A DNA stretch of 64,000 bases from Paramecium octaurelia (GCA_905182995.1 CAJJDP010000160.1:62001-126000); one strand, 5' to 3'; positions 24,901 to 36,663 are shown, numbered from the stretch's first letter. Numbers and translations: made by a program. The notes: generated by a model not told the origin, from the letters alone.

Positions 24901-27900
24901 TAATTAAGAGTGATGAGATACTGTATTTCCCAGAGGATTTCCCAGAGAATTAAAAAATTAAGTTTCATTTACATAGATCTGCTTTGCAAAAGACAATAAA
25001 AATGATGGCTTATAATTTTGATGAGATCAAGGATCAGAAAGAACAAATAGAATTCTTGTAATTGTTGATATTGATAATTGAATCAGTACCTGATTATGAA
25101 CTCAAATTGGAATGCATAGCAATTATGCGTCTTCTCTTCATAAATGGTATATCAAATAAGGAAGGCTACTTGCAGGCAATTTCAACTCATCTGTCTCCAA
25201 TCAGAAGTTAGTAGGTGAGATTGGAATTAGAGAAGATGGAAGAGAATTAATAATTCAAACCATCAAAAATGCCATATGAGGTTCAATTGAATTTCTTCTT
25301 TGATATCAGTAAGTTATAGAATTGGTTCGATAAAAAGATTGATTAACGTAGTTCTGATAGTTATGATAATAATCATGGGAAGGTATAGGACTTAAAGGTC
25401 CTAAAGGTGTACTTTATGTTCCTTTGCGAATTGCTTTTGGCCTACCCCTTCAAAAAGCAACAAGGCTCCATCAATAGTGGGTTCTATTTTCTCAAGAGCA
25501 TCTTCGATAAGAATGGCAGTTCCTTAAGGGAATTCAGAAGTATTCTGTAAGTGATAAGTAAGTTAAGCACTTGTCTGGACTATTAACAATTTTTTTATAA
25601 GATGATCCTCGACATCTACGGATACACCTACGATCGTTTCTTATAATTTTTGATAGGAGATCAAACCACAAAACAATAGGATCAACCCTTGCAAACTGAA
25701 GGAGAAGAGATTATGTTGATGGCAATTAAATTTTTAATTCTGGGAAGAGGTCAATTGCAATAGCCAACACAATTTCAACTCTAGCAAGCAAACAAAATCA
25801 CAGTTAGACTAGTTGCTGAGAGTGAGGATTCTAAAATGAGGGAAGAAGTACTCAATAAATATCTGGCCATCTATTATAGAAAGAAATAATGGCTAAAATT
25901 ATATAATTCGAGTTTGAAATTAGTGACCAGCGAGTATTTACCCTCGATTGTCATTTATAACTTGTCTTACATTCCTCTCTAAGATCAACCCCAATAACCT
26001 TTAAGAGAGTGCATTATACCAAGTGCTGCAATAGAATTGATGGGCACAGCAGCCAATGTGAGCAGTCGATTGCTAAGACCAATCTTCAATCAGGTTATCA
26101 GAAATGATCTCAAGACAATCACCCAACTCACAGAATACCTTCAATAACAATCTTTATCATATGGAACAATGACTACGATATCTAATTACTTGGTTCAAGA
26201 TATTCTAAATCAATTAAAGAATATCCACTAAATTTTGGATCATCAATAAATTCATCACAATTTCAATAACCTAATCGCATGTCTTCGTTAAAAGAATCTA
26301 TTGCCACTATGCTAATACCTATTAGAATAAATACTTCAATATTTGAGTGAAGATTGTGAATAATATTCTATCTTAAATGAAGATATTCTGGTGTAATTGC
26401 AAGGTGTCTATTAAGAACAATGGAACAAGTAGAGTTTGTCTGGGTGCAAATGTCTCTCTGCGACTCAACCTTGGGTGAGACAATTGGTTCTGATGAATCA
26501 ATTAAGGGAACCAACCCAATAATATTAATTGATACTCAATAACCAAGAGCAAGTCGATCAATTTTGGTTGCAATTAGAATAAGAAACTCACGAGGCTCAA
26601 GGGATTCAGAAGGAGTATGATCAATAAATAATCCATCAATTGTTTTCTGAATCCTTGCAATAACTCAATCAATGGAATACCTTGATGAATGTTGAATTGA
26701 GTAAGGTGTAGACATTTTAAAATAAGATCATTATGGGATTCAGGGAGAGACAGAAAGAATTAACAAATTAAGGTTGGAAGGATTTATAAGGCTTATCAGA
26801 AGTGAAATAGAATATTCAATATAACGACCTCTTCTGTTATAATCAAGCTTACTTCAATTTACTTGACTTTGTGAGAGATGATTCCCAATAGAGTTAGCAT
26901 GGCAGAGGTGGAAGTTCTGTATTGTAACCAATTGAACAAAATCTCAAATATGCACAAATCATTAATTGCTATAACTTCATCAAAACATTGCCTAAATTGA
27001 GTTAATCATATGATTAAATGATGTCATCACCTTAATTTTGGGGTTAGAAATTCCTTAACTTTGTGTCTCAATTCCAACTCTATACAGAACTGGAGGAAAG
27101 TCTTAGACACTATGCAATTAATGTTCCAGGATATCCAAATTAATAATAGACTGCCCCTCAGGATATGATTCTGGATCAAATATTGAATGGTTATCAATCT
27201 AGTTTGTTCTGCAAAAAGTACCTATTTGAAAGACAGCCAACCAATATTGATTAACATGAATTCACATTCGATTTGATCAGTTAACGACTGATTCAACTGT
27301 AGATGTGTCTACATCGTTTCAATGGCCAATTAAATCAATATATCAATGGATAACCATAATAGACAGCTCAAGTTGCATAGTTGGATTTGAAGAGCTTCCA
27401 ATTATCTATTTTTGATTATAAAACAATATTATATCCCCTTAGATACTACTAATAGAATGGAATTCTTGAATTGTTTAATGAATAAACTATATTGAAAGAA
27501 GTTCCAAAGCACCTCCTAGGGTACGCTGAGAAAGTTTATCAATTAGAAAAAATCAAATTCAAAACCATGAAAATCCAGGATATTGATTAGAATTGTCAAT
27601 CCTTGACAGACCTATTAACTTATTTCGATAGTTTACAAATGACAACCTATAATTCAGAAGAATTCAAAGGCTATATGATTAGTAAAATAAGAAGATACAA
27701 AATGATTAATCAATCCTATAAATTGCTGAGATTAGATTAACAACAATTTGATAATGCATCAAATATGGCAACTGAAGAACCGAAATTGGAATAGATGGTC
27801 AGTCAATCAAATGAATACTTCATACAAAATCAAATCAGTTATCTGAAATTCTGGAGAGAAGTCTAAAAAGTCTATCAATTAGCTCATAAGAAGTACAGCA

Positions 27901-29825
27901 ACAACATTAAATTTGCATCAAATTACATTCAGGTCACTTCCATCGCTATTTAATACAAGCCCCAAAAGTTCCCCATTAATGGTATGTATATGTTTCATAT
28001 ACTTAATATAACCAACCCCACGGATTCTATTGTTATTGATGCATTTTCATAAACAATCGGGCTAATTCCCTTACATCTATTGTAGAGATTCCTAATTCAA
28101 TTGATATCAACATTTTTAAAGAGTCCTTCAGAATAAGTCAGAAAAGATTGTTTGGATTAAATAGATAACCTATGCAAGTTCAATCCATTGAACCATTTTC
28201 AAGTAATCCAATATTTCAAAAGTCTCTGCTTATTGACTGATGATAGATCATAATAATTTGTAGATCACTTTTAACACTCTTCTAAATTGAGTAATTAATT
28301 TGCGAGCATCTATTCGATACAGTATCTATTTAATAATAGGTATGATTCATCTATTTGGGATATACTGGAAGAGTTAATTTATTTATGTGGCAAAGTGTTA
28401 GATTAGAAATATTATGAATTGAATTCTGTCAATGTCAATGAGAAATGTTTGTAAATTGTAAATTTAATACAAAAATATCATTAAATAAAGGAGCACTTGA
28501 AATAATTCTTCCCTGTTAATGATCTTCAAAAATGGATAAAAAATGATTAATTAAAAGCAATATCATCCATCTATGTTGCTTCATTAAAATTAATCTACGG
28601 CAAACTCTTTGGATTCCAGATTAATTAATCTGAAGACTTTTCTCAATAGTTGAGCAGTGCGTTGAATACTCTTGTTCCATAATAAATTCAAATAAGTTAA
28701 TTGTATGCATTGAATGATGAATTTTCCATGAATTAATTACCCATGCTGGGTGTTGAAAGACAAATAAGGAGAAGTTAAACAGTCGACAATGTCTATATTA
28801 CAAGTATGTTCCCAACAATTAACATAATGTTCTTAAGGAGAAAGAGACTAATCAGGCAGATTGCATTATTAGGAAATGATGAGAAGAAATACTTCTTCCT
28901 TTTGAAAACTAAGAAGGTGGAAAACAAAGTGTTTATCCAAAACATACTGGATGAGTAGGCAACTTCTTAATTTTTAAAAATAACAAACGTATTGAATCAG
29001 AATTACAAAGAAACCAAAATCAGAAATATTAAACATTGTTTTATTGAGAAGTATCTATTAGAGAACGAGAAGTAGCTGTATTAGATAGAACCATATTAAG
29101 AGGAAACGTATAACTTAAGCAATATCTCCGATTTAATTGTGTCTCTTAACTATCACAAAAGCAATGTAAAGGATAACACTGTTAGAATACCTTATTACAT
29201 GTAAATTTAATATTATATATAATTTAAGGGAGAGGAGTGAGAAATACATATAAAAATAAGACTTAAGCAATTACATTTTGAAATTTGCAAAGACTTTCGA
29301 CACGTTTATAGTGTTGAGGAAGATGCTTGTTACGAACATTGGAGTTTAATATGCTCTTGGTTTTACTATTGCCAGTAGTTAATCACCAAAACAGTTGGAG
29401 AATTTGCATATAAATTTAAGTAATGGCAATTTCTTTTAGAAAAAATACCTATTCAAAGTGAATAATCAGAAATTAGTGCTTTACGATCCATTTGCTATTA
29501 GATATTCCAGAAGTTTTGAGCATCTAATTGGGGAAGTCAATCTATATGGATATTTGATACCTGCATTCACAGCCACTATCATTGGCATAGTGAACCCGGA
29601 GTAACTATTTAATTGTATATTTGATGTAGTCTCGCTGAGTATTTGAACGTTTTGTTCTGGCAATTGGGGTGCAAGGATTCAATCGAGCCATTTATTAAGA
29701 AATTGAAGGATATTGTGTATGAGAATGGAATGATCGATTCAAAATGTGATAGATTGATTGCGATTTCGAAGAGTTTGTTTGGAGGACAAGAGAAACTCAA
29801 GTAGTGGGTTAAAAGATGGTTTTGA
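15984..29825 (+). CDS. TRRAP: TRRAP/Tra1 PIKK-family pseudokinase, about 4,568 aa
   Basis: One frame runs through 13.8 kb once five introns are removed: 16152-16180, 16769-16791, 20324-20349, 29201-29228 and 29601-29629 (29, 23, 26, 28, 29 nt; the third and fourth end AAG). The exon total is exactly 4,569 codons. Most of the protein is helical HEAT/TPR/FAT-type repeat. The last 350 residues match the TRRAP pseudokinase: RQIALLGNDEKKYFFLL, then QFLKITNVLNQNYKETKIRN, then FDTFIVLRKMLVTNIGVQYA, a DPFAIRYSRSFEHLIG stretch, and the FATC-like end SLFGGQEKLKQWVKRWF. The residues where active PIKKs carry DRxxxN and DFG are not recognisable, as in TRRAP. The family scaffolds SAGA and NuA4 histone acetyltransferase complexes and binds activators. 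It is longer than the usual 3,700-3,900 aa. Neighbouring genes are unrelated. Confidence 0.9.
17311..17370 (+). repeat. Two tandem 30-nt units inside TRRAP
   Basis: Positions 17311-17340 and 17341-17370 differ at only three bases. They encode the ten-residue units LPKSDQPTNN and LPKSDLPTNN. This is an in-frame duplication in a predicted linker between helical repeats. Length polymorphism between strains would be expected here. Confidence 0.8.
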
Positions 29826-29864
29826 TTTATGTTTTTATGGAATTATTATAAATAATATATAAAC

Positions 29865-30698
29865 ATGCAGAGGTTCGAAAGTGATGTGAATGCGGAAGGG
29901 GAATCTTAAGCTGCTTACACAAGATTTGAATCATCTCCATCAGTTGGTCAATTGTCTGGCACACATGTGGAAAAATAAACTATCATCAAATCAACTCTAA
30001 TTGCTTCTATTGGGTCCTTCCTCTTTACTTATGGCATTTTAGCATCAGCAGGGAACAATACGGCAATCTTAGTCATATTCTTCTTAAGCATTCTCATGAC
30101 TGATCGTCTAACTGTATTCAATCCTGCTGTTAGCTTGATTGATTTACTTATGGCTAGAATTGGATTCCAGGAGTTTATGTTTAATGTTATTGGCTAAGTC
30201 GGAGGCAGTCTCTTGGGTGCAATGGTGTGTTTCTTCGTCTTAGAAGACTTCACCAATGCACCCTATTTGAATGCCAAAATTGGTGACAATCTACTTGGAG
30301 TATTAGAATATATTCAATAAGCAAATAGTCAGTGGAAGGCGAATCGATTGGCTCTGTCTTATTTATGGTGGTCTTGGCATTGCAGGAGGATGATTACTTG
30401 AAATTCTCTGATGATAAATTGGAACATGCTCTTGTGGTCACTCTAGGATTTGGTGCTGCTCGTGTCTTGTCATCTGAAGGATAATCACTCTTCAATCCAG
30501 CATTCGCTTTTAGGTATTCAAATTGGAATATGGTCAAGTTTGGAATTGTTTGAATGCATTCAGGATGGTTCTTGGGGAAGATTCGGATTTTTGTGGGTAT
30601 TCACTTGCACTCCTTTCGTGGCAGCAATTGTAGCCATAACATTCAATAGTCAAGTGTATAAGAGATTCTACGACAAGAAAGTTTAATATGGATTTTGA
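29865..30698 (+). CDS. Aquaporin (MIP family) with a one-base frameshift near the second NPA box
   Basis: The translation has alternating hydrophobic helices and both MIP signature boxes: FNPAVSLIDLL in the first half and LFNPAFA in the second. It would form a water or glycerol channel in a membrane. A 29-nt intron near 30298-30326 joins DNLLG to SVEGESIGSV. Just after the second NPA, at the run TTTT about 30509-30512, the frame jumps by one base. Reading on without the jump gives an aberrant tail ending at TGA. Skipping one base gives GIQIGIWSSLELFE, a last helix (FLWVFTCTPFVAAIVAITF) and a natural end, 267 aa in all. The lesion may be a sequencing or assembly error, a real mutation or recoding. 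The stop overlaps the start of the following pseudogene. Confidence 0.75.
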
Positions 30699-32419
30699 TT
30701 TATTAATTATGAATTACAAAGAGTAATAGTGATTAGTCGATGAAATCATTAGCAAGGGTTATAATCAAGAGGATATCGAAGGCTTTGTTCTACACAAAGA
30801 ACCCAACAAAAGTTCAAAATGGTCATTATTCTCTAGGTCAGGATCTAACTTAATGGACATATGAAGAATTATTGGGAATCCTCCAACTGTATCAATAAGA
30901 GAATATCGTCATTTTAATTATTCTCAGAAAAACAGTAAATCTCAGATTCATATCAAACTGTTGAACTTGATTCTCCAGATATTCCTGATCAATTTCAAAT
31001 TATAGATAGAGATACATTTGTCAAGAAATAAGCCTTGGAATCCTTCAGAATTGTACATCATTCCAATATCTAGACTGATACAATATCCTTGATTCCATTT
31101 GAAAAGACTATTACTTGCAAATAAATGTATTTTTTCATAGATGAAAACATCGAACTCTAATTTGATATCAGTCCGTTTTTTATTCTCATAACAATCAAGT
31201 CCCATTCAAGAAGGAGGTGGCATTCTAGATTTCTTTTCAAAAACCATTGTATTCCCAATTCAACTTCTCCCTATGGAGCGGAAAGTCAAGAGAACTCTCC
31301 AGGACTTTATCCAACTCAGAAACTACTCTCAGCTGCATTTCCAGAGTACATTGTAAAACTATTCTCTTATTTAGATTCCTTCCTTTCCCTACTATGACAT
31401 TTATGACAATGATATTCTTATGAAGGAACAAAACAATGTTGTCAAAGTCTTAAATGTAATGCTCCTTACCTTATTTAGGTATTTCTTTAAATTTACAATA
31501 AAAAACCCATTGTGAAAACTATTTCTTTAAGTTTATTCTTTTTAAATGAAAACAACTCAAAACAATTTCAATAGAAATTTTACAAGTAAAATAATTCAGA
31601 AGTAAAAGAGTATTAAGGATATTTAAATGGAGAACAAGGAAATTACAATGTCATACAAAAATACTTAGAATAATTTGCTGAATTCACTTATAAGGGTTAA
31701 TAGAGTCTTGGTTATTCAATGTAAATGATCTAATAATTATGCAATCTCTTCCATCATATAATGAAGCTCAAGAATTTGGAAAACCATTATGTGTGATTAA
31801 ATCCTATTTTGTAATTTGAATCCACTATTTGATAGCAAACTTAAAAAGAAGTTGTCTTAAGATCAACAAAATAAATCATGGATGTCTTATTAATAACTTT
31901 AGTTAATTTCGAGAACTTAAGACAACAATTAACTTAATTAAAGACAAATCTCTTTGGGACTATCTAAAACTATTCAAATGAATTCAACCTCCTCGAAAAA
32001 AGAAAGGAAGATTTGTTTTTAATAAGTATGCTTGTGATTTTACAGTGAATCTAGAGGATCTATAGAAATTGGGCTTACATAAAGAATGAGAACTCAAGGT
32101 TGATTTAAATAAATGTTTTACTGATTTGAAATATGCTAAGGAGATTATGTTCCCAAAAGACAGATTCTATGTATGTGAAAAAAGAGATTAATATGTTTAT
32201 AAGTTAAATAAATTTAATGAATAATACGAATACCAATTCTTAATAGAAACTGACAAGTTACTCAATGAAATTCAATACTATTAAGACAATATGAGATGTT
32301 TCACTGATAATCAAATAAACAATCATTTTAACAGTAATAGCTCCAAAAATTGGGGATTCTTAATTCAAGAATATGAAGATTATTAGGCATCCTATTAAAA
32401 ACAAATAGCTGTAAAATGA
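30688..32419 (+). pseudogene. Decayed sorting-nexin-like gene (PX plus BAR-like coiled coil)
   Basis: Fragments of one protein appear in order but in changing frames. They are GYNQEDIEGFVLHKEPNK, then a piece ending FRIVHHSNIQ, then a PX-like core (KVKRTLQDFIQLRNY in one frame, FPEYIV in another, IPSFPYYDIYD back in the first), then helical BAR-like sequence (EQFAEFTYKGQQSLGYSMQ, VNFENLRQQLTQLKTNLFG, LNKCFTDLKYAKEIMFPKDR) ending with TGA at 32417. In-frame TGA codons at 30730 and 32087 and at least three frame changes cannot all be explained by introns, although 20-nt and 45-nt candidates would repair two of the breaks. PX domains bind phosphoinositides on endosomes. The sorting-nexin assignment is moderate; the broken state is clear. 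Confidence 0.55.
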
Positions 32420-32465
32420 GTTTATTTAACAATCTTTAGTATTAAATATATATTATTTAATATAA

Positions 32466-34331
32466 TCAATATTGTGTATTGGTAGATTCCTTAAGATCTT
32501 CAGTGATTGTAGCCAAATCCTTACTTAATTGAACTCGACTTTGTTTGGCTGTGGTGGATCCGTTGCCTTTCCAATCTGAGTTATCCCCATTCCAACTTGT
32601 GATTTATAACACATATACTTATCATCTGATTCAACTTATCCAAAGGTTCCTGAAACGACATTGTACACCATCTAAAGTGCAGAAGAATCCATCGATTAAG
32701 TTGTTTTGATCAGAACCTCTTCAAATTGATTGTCTTCTTGTTGTGGTGGTTATGGTATCTTTTCTGGGTTTTGTACATTGGTACTTTTCTTATTGATCTA
32801 AATTAAATATAGTTAAATTGACATACACTAGCTTCATTCAAAGGGATGACTTCAAATCCTTGTTCATTTTTCTTCACCTCTTCAAATCCATCCCCTCTTA
32901 TGATGATCTCTTCTTCAAATCCATTCTAACTCTCTCCTTCCCAATCGCATGAATCCTTCTGTTTGAATTAATCAATCGATTCATTAAGTGATGGATGATC
33001 ACCAGATCTGTAGGAACTGATATCCTCATCGAGATGAACGAGTGGATTTTCGAACTCTTCTAATTCAATCTATTCATCTATCTTTTAATAAATCAGATCC
33101 TTAAATTATGTCGTACCTTGTATCTACTGAATGGTCCAAACTTCTAGAATAGAGACCTTGGCTTGTTTCAAGAGCATTAGATCTCCAGGCTCATAGGTTT
33201 TATCATGTGTTTTACATTACACATTCAGTAGATCTTAATTAAGAAAGAGTCTAAATTCCTTAGCTAATTCTCCTCCAAATCCGATTCCCAATTTTAATTC
33301 TTAATTCTTGGAATTTAGGTAGGTATACTATGATCTCGTGAATTTGTCGTTTTTTGTCTTGTATACTTTGAATTGAGGGATCATTTAAAAAACACAATCC
33401 TCTTTGCTGCCATTGGGCTAAGCATCATCTTTCCATTCAAAATTAGTGTAGGCTCCAAAAACATACTTTCGGTTACCCTCTTCACACTAGATTAAGAATA
33501 GCACACTTGTTTAACATTCAGTCAGAAGATGAGACAATAACTCAAAGTTCCTCTCATGAACATTGGTGGAGTATAGAAGTTCCAATTTGTTACTGTCTTT
33601 GTGCATGAAACTCAAGTACATAAATGCTATCCACTCTTGATTTAATATGTGAGAGGGATGTTGCAATTGGGGATTACGAAATAATTTCTATTCTCCCAGG
33701 AATTTGTTGTAATAATAATCTTCGACAATCTCCTCTAACTGTGTCATGTGATTATCAAAAAATTTGATTAACTGCAAGATTGGAACGTTGCCATTAACTT
33801 TCTAGAAAATTGCATCTACAAATGCTTTGATAGGTTATTCATTGGGATTCTGTTTTCTTAACATCATATTAACAAACACTTGCATACATTTTGCAGTCTA
33901 TAAATACGTAATTTCCAAGGAGGCAAATTATTTGATCGCATCCTAGATATTCAAATTACCAAATTGTGAGACTATTAATACAATTAGAGAGACCCTATTT
34001 GGTAATCTCAAAACTTCATTTTCTGATTTGCCCAAAATAAAGACTTCGGATATTTAGAGCATGGTTTCATATTCAATGCCCTTTTATTCATTATTTTGTA
34101 GACCCAACAAAAACCAATACATGCTCTAACCCAATATCGGACTTTCATCAAACATCTCGATGAAATTGTCTTCAAATAACAACAGCTATTTACGAGATCT
34201 AACAATTTTCAAAATATATTATACTCTGGGTTTGTTAGTGTTTGTCTCACAAAAGCTTAGTGAATATACTACTTTTGGGGTTTCTCAAGATTTGTTTATA
34301 TTTTTGTTCTGTTGGTCACACAATTACCCAT
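32466..34331 (-). CDS. N-myristoylated TLDc-domain protein resembling MEAK7/TLDC1
   Basis: 595 aa. The start is MGNCVTNRTK. Gly2 with a small polar context, plus Cys4, is a strong N-myristoylation and palmitoylation signal, so membrane attachment is inferred. The first ATG visible by eye is 34155, but a 26-nt intron at 34199-34224 links it to the MGNC exon, and human MEAK7 also begins MGN. Residues about 235-392 form the TLDc domain: LLYSTNVHERNFELLSHLL, VFGAYTNFEWKDD, a YLNSKNQELKLGIGFGGELA block and a final VSILEVW. The C-terminal 190 residues are acidic and of low complexity. Other introns: 29 nt at 32798-32826 (TAG) and 23 nt at 32596-32618 (AAG). TLDc proteins act in V-ATPase regulation, oxidative defence and, for MEAK7, lysosomal mTOR signalling. 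Confidence 0.8.
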
Positions 34332-34464
34332 TTTATTTACAATTTAATTTATATTTATAATTACAAATTATAAAAGCAAAGAGTAACTGAAAACAATATG
34401 AGAAAAAAGGAATAAAATTTATTATTGATTAGAATTAATCTTACTTTACATTTTATCAAATATC

Positions 34465-35619
34465 TCACTTCCTCTTTTTTCTTAGAGTTTAATCTTTTAT
34501 TCCAAGCTCTTCAATCTTGTTACGAGAACTTTAAATTATTAATACATCACAATTACGTCTAGGCTGCTTCATCATCTCCCTTCAACATGAATGCTTTGTC
34601 CTCTCTGAATATTGAGTCGCTTGGCAGTATGTATGGTGGTTCCTTCCATGGTTAGATGGGATCATCTATTCTCCACAATACTTCGCCATCCATTTCAAAA
34701 TGAGACAACCACGACCCTGATCCTTTCGCCAAGGTGAACACTTGATCTTCATCATCGTCATCAGTCTTTTTAATAATATTATTACATTAATTAATTTATT
34801 TATTTTCACATCCACCAAATCTGAAAGTGGCTTCTATTGTTATGACCAGAACATCAATTTATTTTTGATCTTCTAAGCACTCCCTTCATACACATAACTG
34901 AAATTTATTTAAGCAACCAATTTATCTTGCACACACTTCACTGTGAAACTATCCAACTTATTTAAAATTCGATCTCCTTTCATTAAACCATTGATGATCA
35001 TCCCAGGCACTTTTATTTCGTACAGCTTTCCGTCCGCAAATTTTATGTATTTTGGTTTGAGATTCTTACCTATAATCTATGTTATAGTTGGATGTATTTC
35101 TGCCAAAACCTCCTCTGAACCATAGATTTGCCACCCATCCCCATAAATTTGATATAGCGTTGTTGGCGGATCAGCCTTGATAAACTCACAATAAAAGGCA
35201 GTCCCGTCCTCCTTTATTTTTTGGCATGTTTCTCCAATCATAGGATCAATTGGTGCCAATGACCTCAAATAAGTATGTGTTCCATGAAGATAAGCTATTT
35301 CATTTGTTACCACCATTATCATTCTCTAAAGAGGATCCTTACATTTTGCTGCTTCTGTAAGATAAAGGTTAGCATAGTCATGATCGCTTTTTGTTTATAA
35401 TAAACAATATACAATGTTAAGCATTCATTTGCAGTTTTAGGTGCTGTTAAACATATGGGTTTTGGAATAGTAGCCAAATTGAAATCTCCTTTGGCTATTT
35501 TTGATCCAATTTATTTTATCATTGCTCCTGCTATCTAAAAAAGCTTGGTATCGTCCTCTTAATTCATATGAACACCACCTTTAAATATTCAAAAATGCAT
35601 TACCATTTTTATGAGCCAT
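34465..35619 (-). CDS. Short oxysterol-binding-protein-related protein (ORP)
   Basis: 351 aa consisting only of the lipid-binding ORD; no PH or ankyrin part. Family blocks in order: AGAMIKQIGSKIAKGDFNLA, TIPKPICLTAPKT, YLTEAAKCKDPLQRM, APIDPMIGETCQ, DGTAFYCEF, then WRIDDPIQPWKEPPY, LPSDSIFREDKAFML and a basic helical end. ORPs exchange sterol or phosphatidylserine for PI4P at membrane contact sites. The hallmark EQVSHHPP is replaced by EFIKADPP, so the two His residues that hold PI4P are missing. Four introns of 25, 26, 20 and 28 nt all end AAG, not TAG, and each restores conserved sequence. It lies head-to-tail behind the TLDc gene with a 133-nt gap. Confidence 0.85.
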
Positions 35620-35737
35620 AGGGTGTCGAGGATACTATTTATCTTTCTCAAACTTTTATCTCCAACTTTAATTCATAAAAATAAATTTTCAAAAACCTTT
35701 CAGAAGAAATTAATGCATTTTAAGAACAAATTAAAAT

Positions 35738-35751
35738 AAAAAAATAAAAAA
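35738..35751 (-). terminator. Pol III T-run terminator of tRNA-Glu
   Basis: Immediately downstream of the tRNA on the minus strand is a run of T broken by single A residues, the standard RNA polymerase III stop. Confidence 0.6.
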
Positions 35752-35755
35752 TTAT

Positions 35756-35826
35756 TCCGATACCGGGGATTGAACCCGGGTCCCCAGGGTGAGAACCTGA
35801 TATCCTAACCACTAGACTATACCGGA
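35756..35826 (-). tRNA. tRNA-Glu (CUC)
   Basis: The minus strand folds as a full cloverleaf. Acceptor arms TCCGGTA and TATCGGA pair over seven positions with one G-T. The D-arm has AGTGGTTAGG, the anticodon loop TTCTCAC gives CUC, and the T-arm GGTTCAATCC is classic, as are the internal A and B promoter boxes. No intron. It decodes GAG. In a genome with TAA/TAG as Gln this is an ordinary Glu tRNA, not the suppressor type. Confidence 0.95.
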
Positions 35827-36663
35827 AATGATAATACAAACAACCAATTTTCCATTATATACGGAATAAGTGTTAATATATACTTATAAATACTTTTCAT
35901 TCATTTTTAATGAGATTCCTTAATTTACTTTTATAATAACTAATTCCAATCAAAATCATTTTCTTCAAAATATCACACAAATTCTTGTTGCAAAATTTAC
36001 TCCATTTTTGTTTCTCTGTATATACTTTTATAATACATTTATATGACTTTTAAGTCGAGCTTTGTTTATTTAATAGGCTAAGGTTTAAAATTTCAATAAT
36101 ACTCCCCTTATTAAATATCAATTTAAAATTTTTTTATACCATTATCCTGAGTGATATCTAAATCTATCTAATGTTATATAAAAAGTAAACAGATATTAAT
36201 TGAAAATTACTTATTTTGAAATTTTTAGATTCGCTAAGGAATACTTTATCTTTATGAAATAGAACACTAATAGTTTGTCTTTTGTTATTTATTAATAAAT
36301 TTCATTTAATATTTAAATTAAATTGGCATATAATGTTTCATTTTACTCCCTTTACATAGCTTCAACTTTAAAATTTTTATTTAAGATATCAATTTTACAG
36401 TTCCATAACATTTTTATGATTTATCATTGGATTTCAATGATCAAGATAGTTTTAGTTATCTTAAGTTTCGAAAATATAATACAAAAAATTTTCTTACATT
36501 TTTGTAAATTAGATGGGTATTGCTGAATCGTATATTGATGAACTTCGTTACCCTATTAGGCAACGAACTTCGAATTGATAATCTCAAATAGCAAAACTAT
36601 ACTTTTATAAAGCATAAAATATAGTTATTTATTATATAATAACATTCAATCAAACTTTATTAA
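35827..36663. other. Long A/T-rich intergenic region
   Basis: 837 nt between the tRNA and the stop of the first GTPase gene. All frames are broken by TGA or carry only low-complexity translation. The one structured element is the inverted repeat at 36540-36571, described separately. Confidence 0.6.
36540..36571. repeat. 13-bp inverted repeat with 6-nt loop
   Basis: The arms GAACTTCGTTACC and GGCAACGAACTTC pair at 11 of 13 positions around a CTATTA loop. It is GC-rich relative to its surroundings and lies in an otherwise unstructured spacer, so a folded RNA or protein-binding site is possible. A 21-codon frame (MGIAESYIDELRYPIRQRTS) covers it, but I do not call it a gene. Confidence 0.55.

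Noticed and set aside
30948..31431. Minus-strand open frames opposite the sorting-nexin remnant
   Set aside because: They have no family resemblance, overlap the better supported PX/BAR-like fragments and lack intron structure.
32000..32466. Minus-strand extension of the TLDc gene through the pseudogene region
   Set aside because: The long open frame there only reflects few TCA triplets. A 23-nt intron switches the gene to a frame ending at TGA 32466-32468 with more protein-like text.
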